NCBI RefSeq assembly: GCF_001889545.1
Contig: NZ_CP018194.1
Location: 1,090,501-1,154,500 of the forward strand
Direction: 5' to 3'
Source of the DNA: Granulibacter bethesdensis
GTDB taxonomy: Bacteria > Pseudomonadota > Alphaproteobacteria > Acetobacterales > Acetobacteraceae
Length of the DNA: 64,000 nt
Part shown: positions 63,931 through 64,000 of the stretch, one piece after another
How the letters are laid out: every line of letters begins with the position of its first letter
How positions within the stretch are numbered: position 1 is the first letter of the stretch
The notes under the pieces: generated by a model
What the model was told of the DNA's origin: nothing
What the model saw: the letters and a program-made list of their open reading frames with translations, nothing else
Database searches by the model: none
Position numbers and translations under genes: made by a program

Positions 63931-64000
63931 TGTGGCGGGAGAAAGATAAAGGATGCTCCTTGCATCGGGCCAGAAAGAGGTGCGGATGATGTCTTGTTTT

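Overview
The window looks like a chromosomal segment of an alphaproteobacterium, most likely of the family Acetobacteraceae (a Granulibacter-like genome would fit). This is inferred from gene order (valS, pyrH-frr-uppS-cdsA-dxr-rseP-bamA-skp-lpxD-fabZ-lpxA-lpxI, gatCAB, rplM-rpsI), the Pcm-like methyltransferase next to a TolC protein, and the moderately high GC. No database search was possible, so the genus is a guess.

Left part (1-14.4 kb) is accessory DNA: the tail of a MarR regulator, a broken IS481-type transposase, an Rrf2 regulator with a thioredoxin-reductase-like flavoprotein, an exported alpha/beta hydrolase, a GFA-type zinc protein, an NTF2-like protein and a LysR fragment. A compact redox cluster follows: proton-translocating transhydrogenase (pntAA-pntAB-pntB), an aldehyde dehydrogenase and two zinc alcohol dehydrogenases. 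The block ends with the most striking system of the window: a Family 2A encapsulin shell gene (11682-12596) overlapping a cysteine desulfurase gene (12589-14439). The desulfurase carries about 213 extra, proline-rich N-terminal residues of the kind that load it into the shell. The pair is expected to form a protein nanocompartment for cysteine-derived sulfur.

Middle part (14.9-43 kb) is mostly core genome. It holds glutamate decarboxylase, a CPA2 antiporter, an MBL hydrolase, tRNA-Cys, the Pcm-like protein with TolC, and valS. Then comes one long co-directional envelope operon (UMP kinase, ribosome recycling factor, undecaprenyl-PP synthase, CDP-DAG synthase, DXP reductoisomerase, RseP, BamA, Skp-like chaperone, LpxD, FabZ, LpxA, LpxI, glyoxalase, YcjX, YcjF-like). 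It makes isoprenoid and lipid precursors and assembles the outer membrane. RuvX (opposite strand) and gatCAB follow.

Right part (43-64 kb) holds sodB, a squalene/phytoene-synthase-family protein, a carboxymuconolactone decarboxylase-family protein, glnB-glnA with a sigma-54-like promoter, an aminotransferase, tRNA-His, an HIBADH-family dehydrogenase, a lipoprotein, an M20 amidohydrolase and an NAD-binding protein whose start codon sits in a perfect hairpin. After these come rplM-rpsI, argC, a gamma-carbonic-anhydrase-like protein and a reverse-strand run of NUDIX, sseA, metC and hisI. An AT-rich patch with an XRE regulator and a hydroxypyruvate-isomerase-like gene, a gamma-glutamyltransferase, a YraN protein and a ComM/YifB ATPase finish the window.
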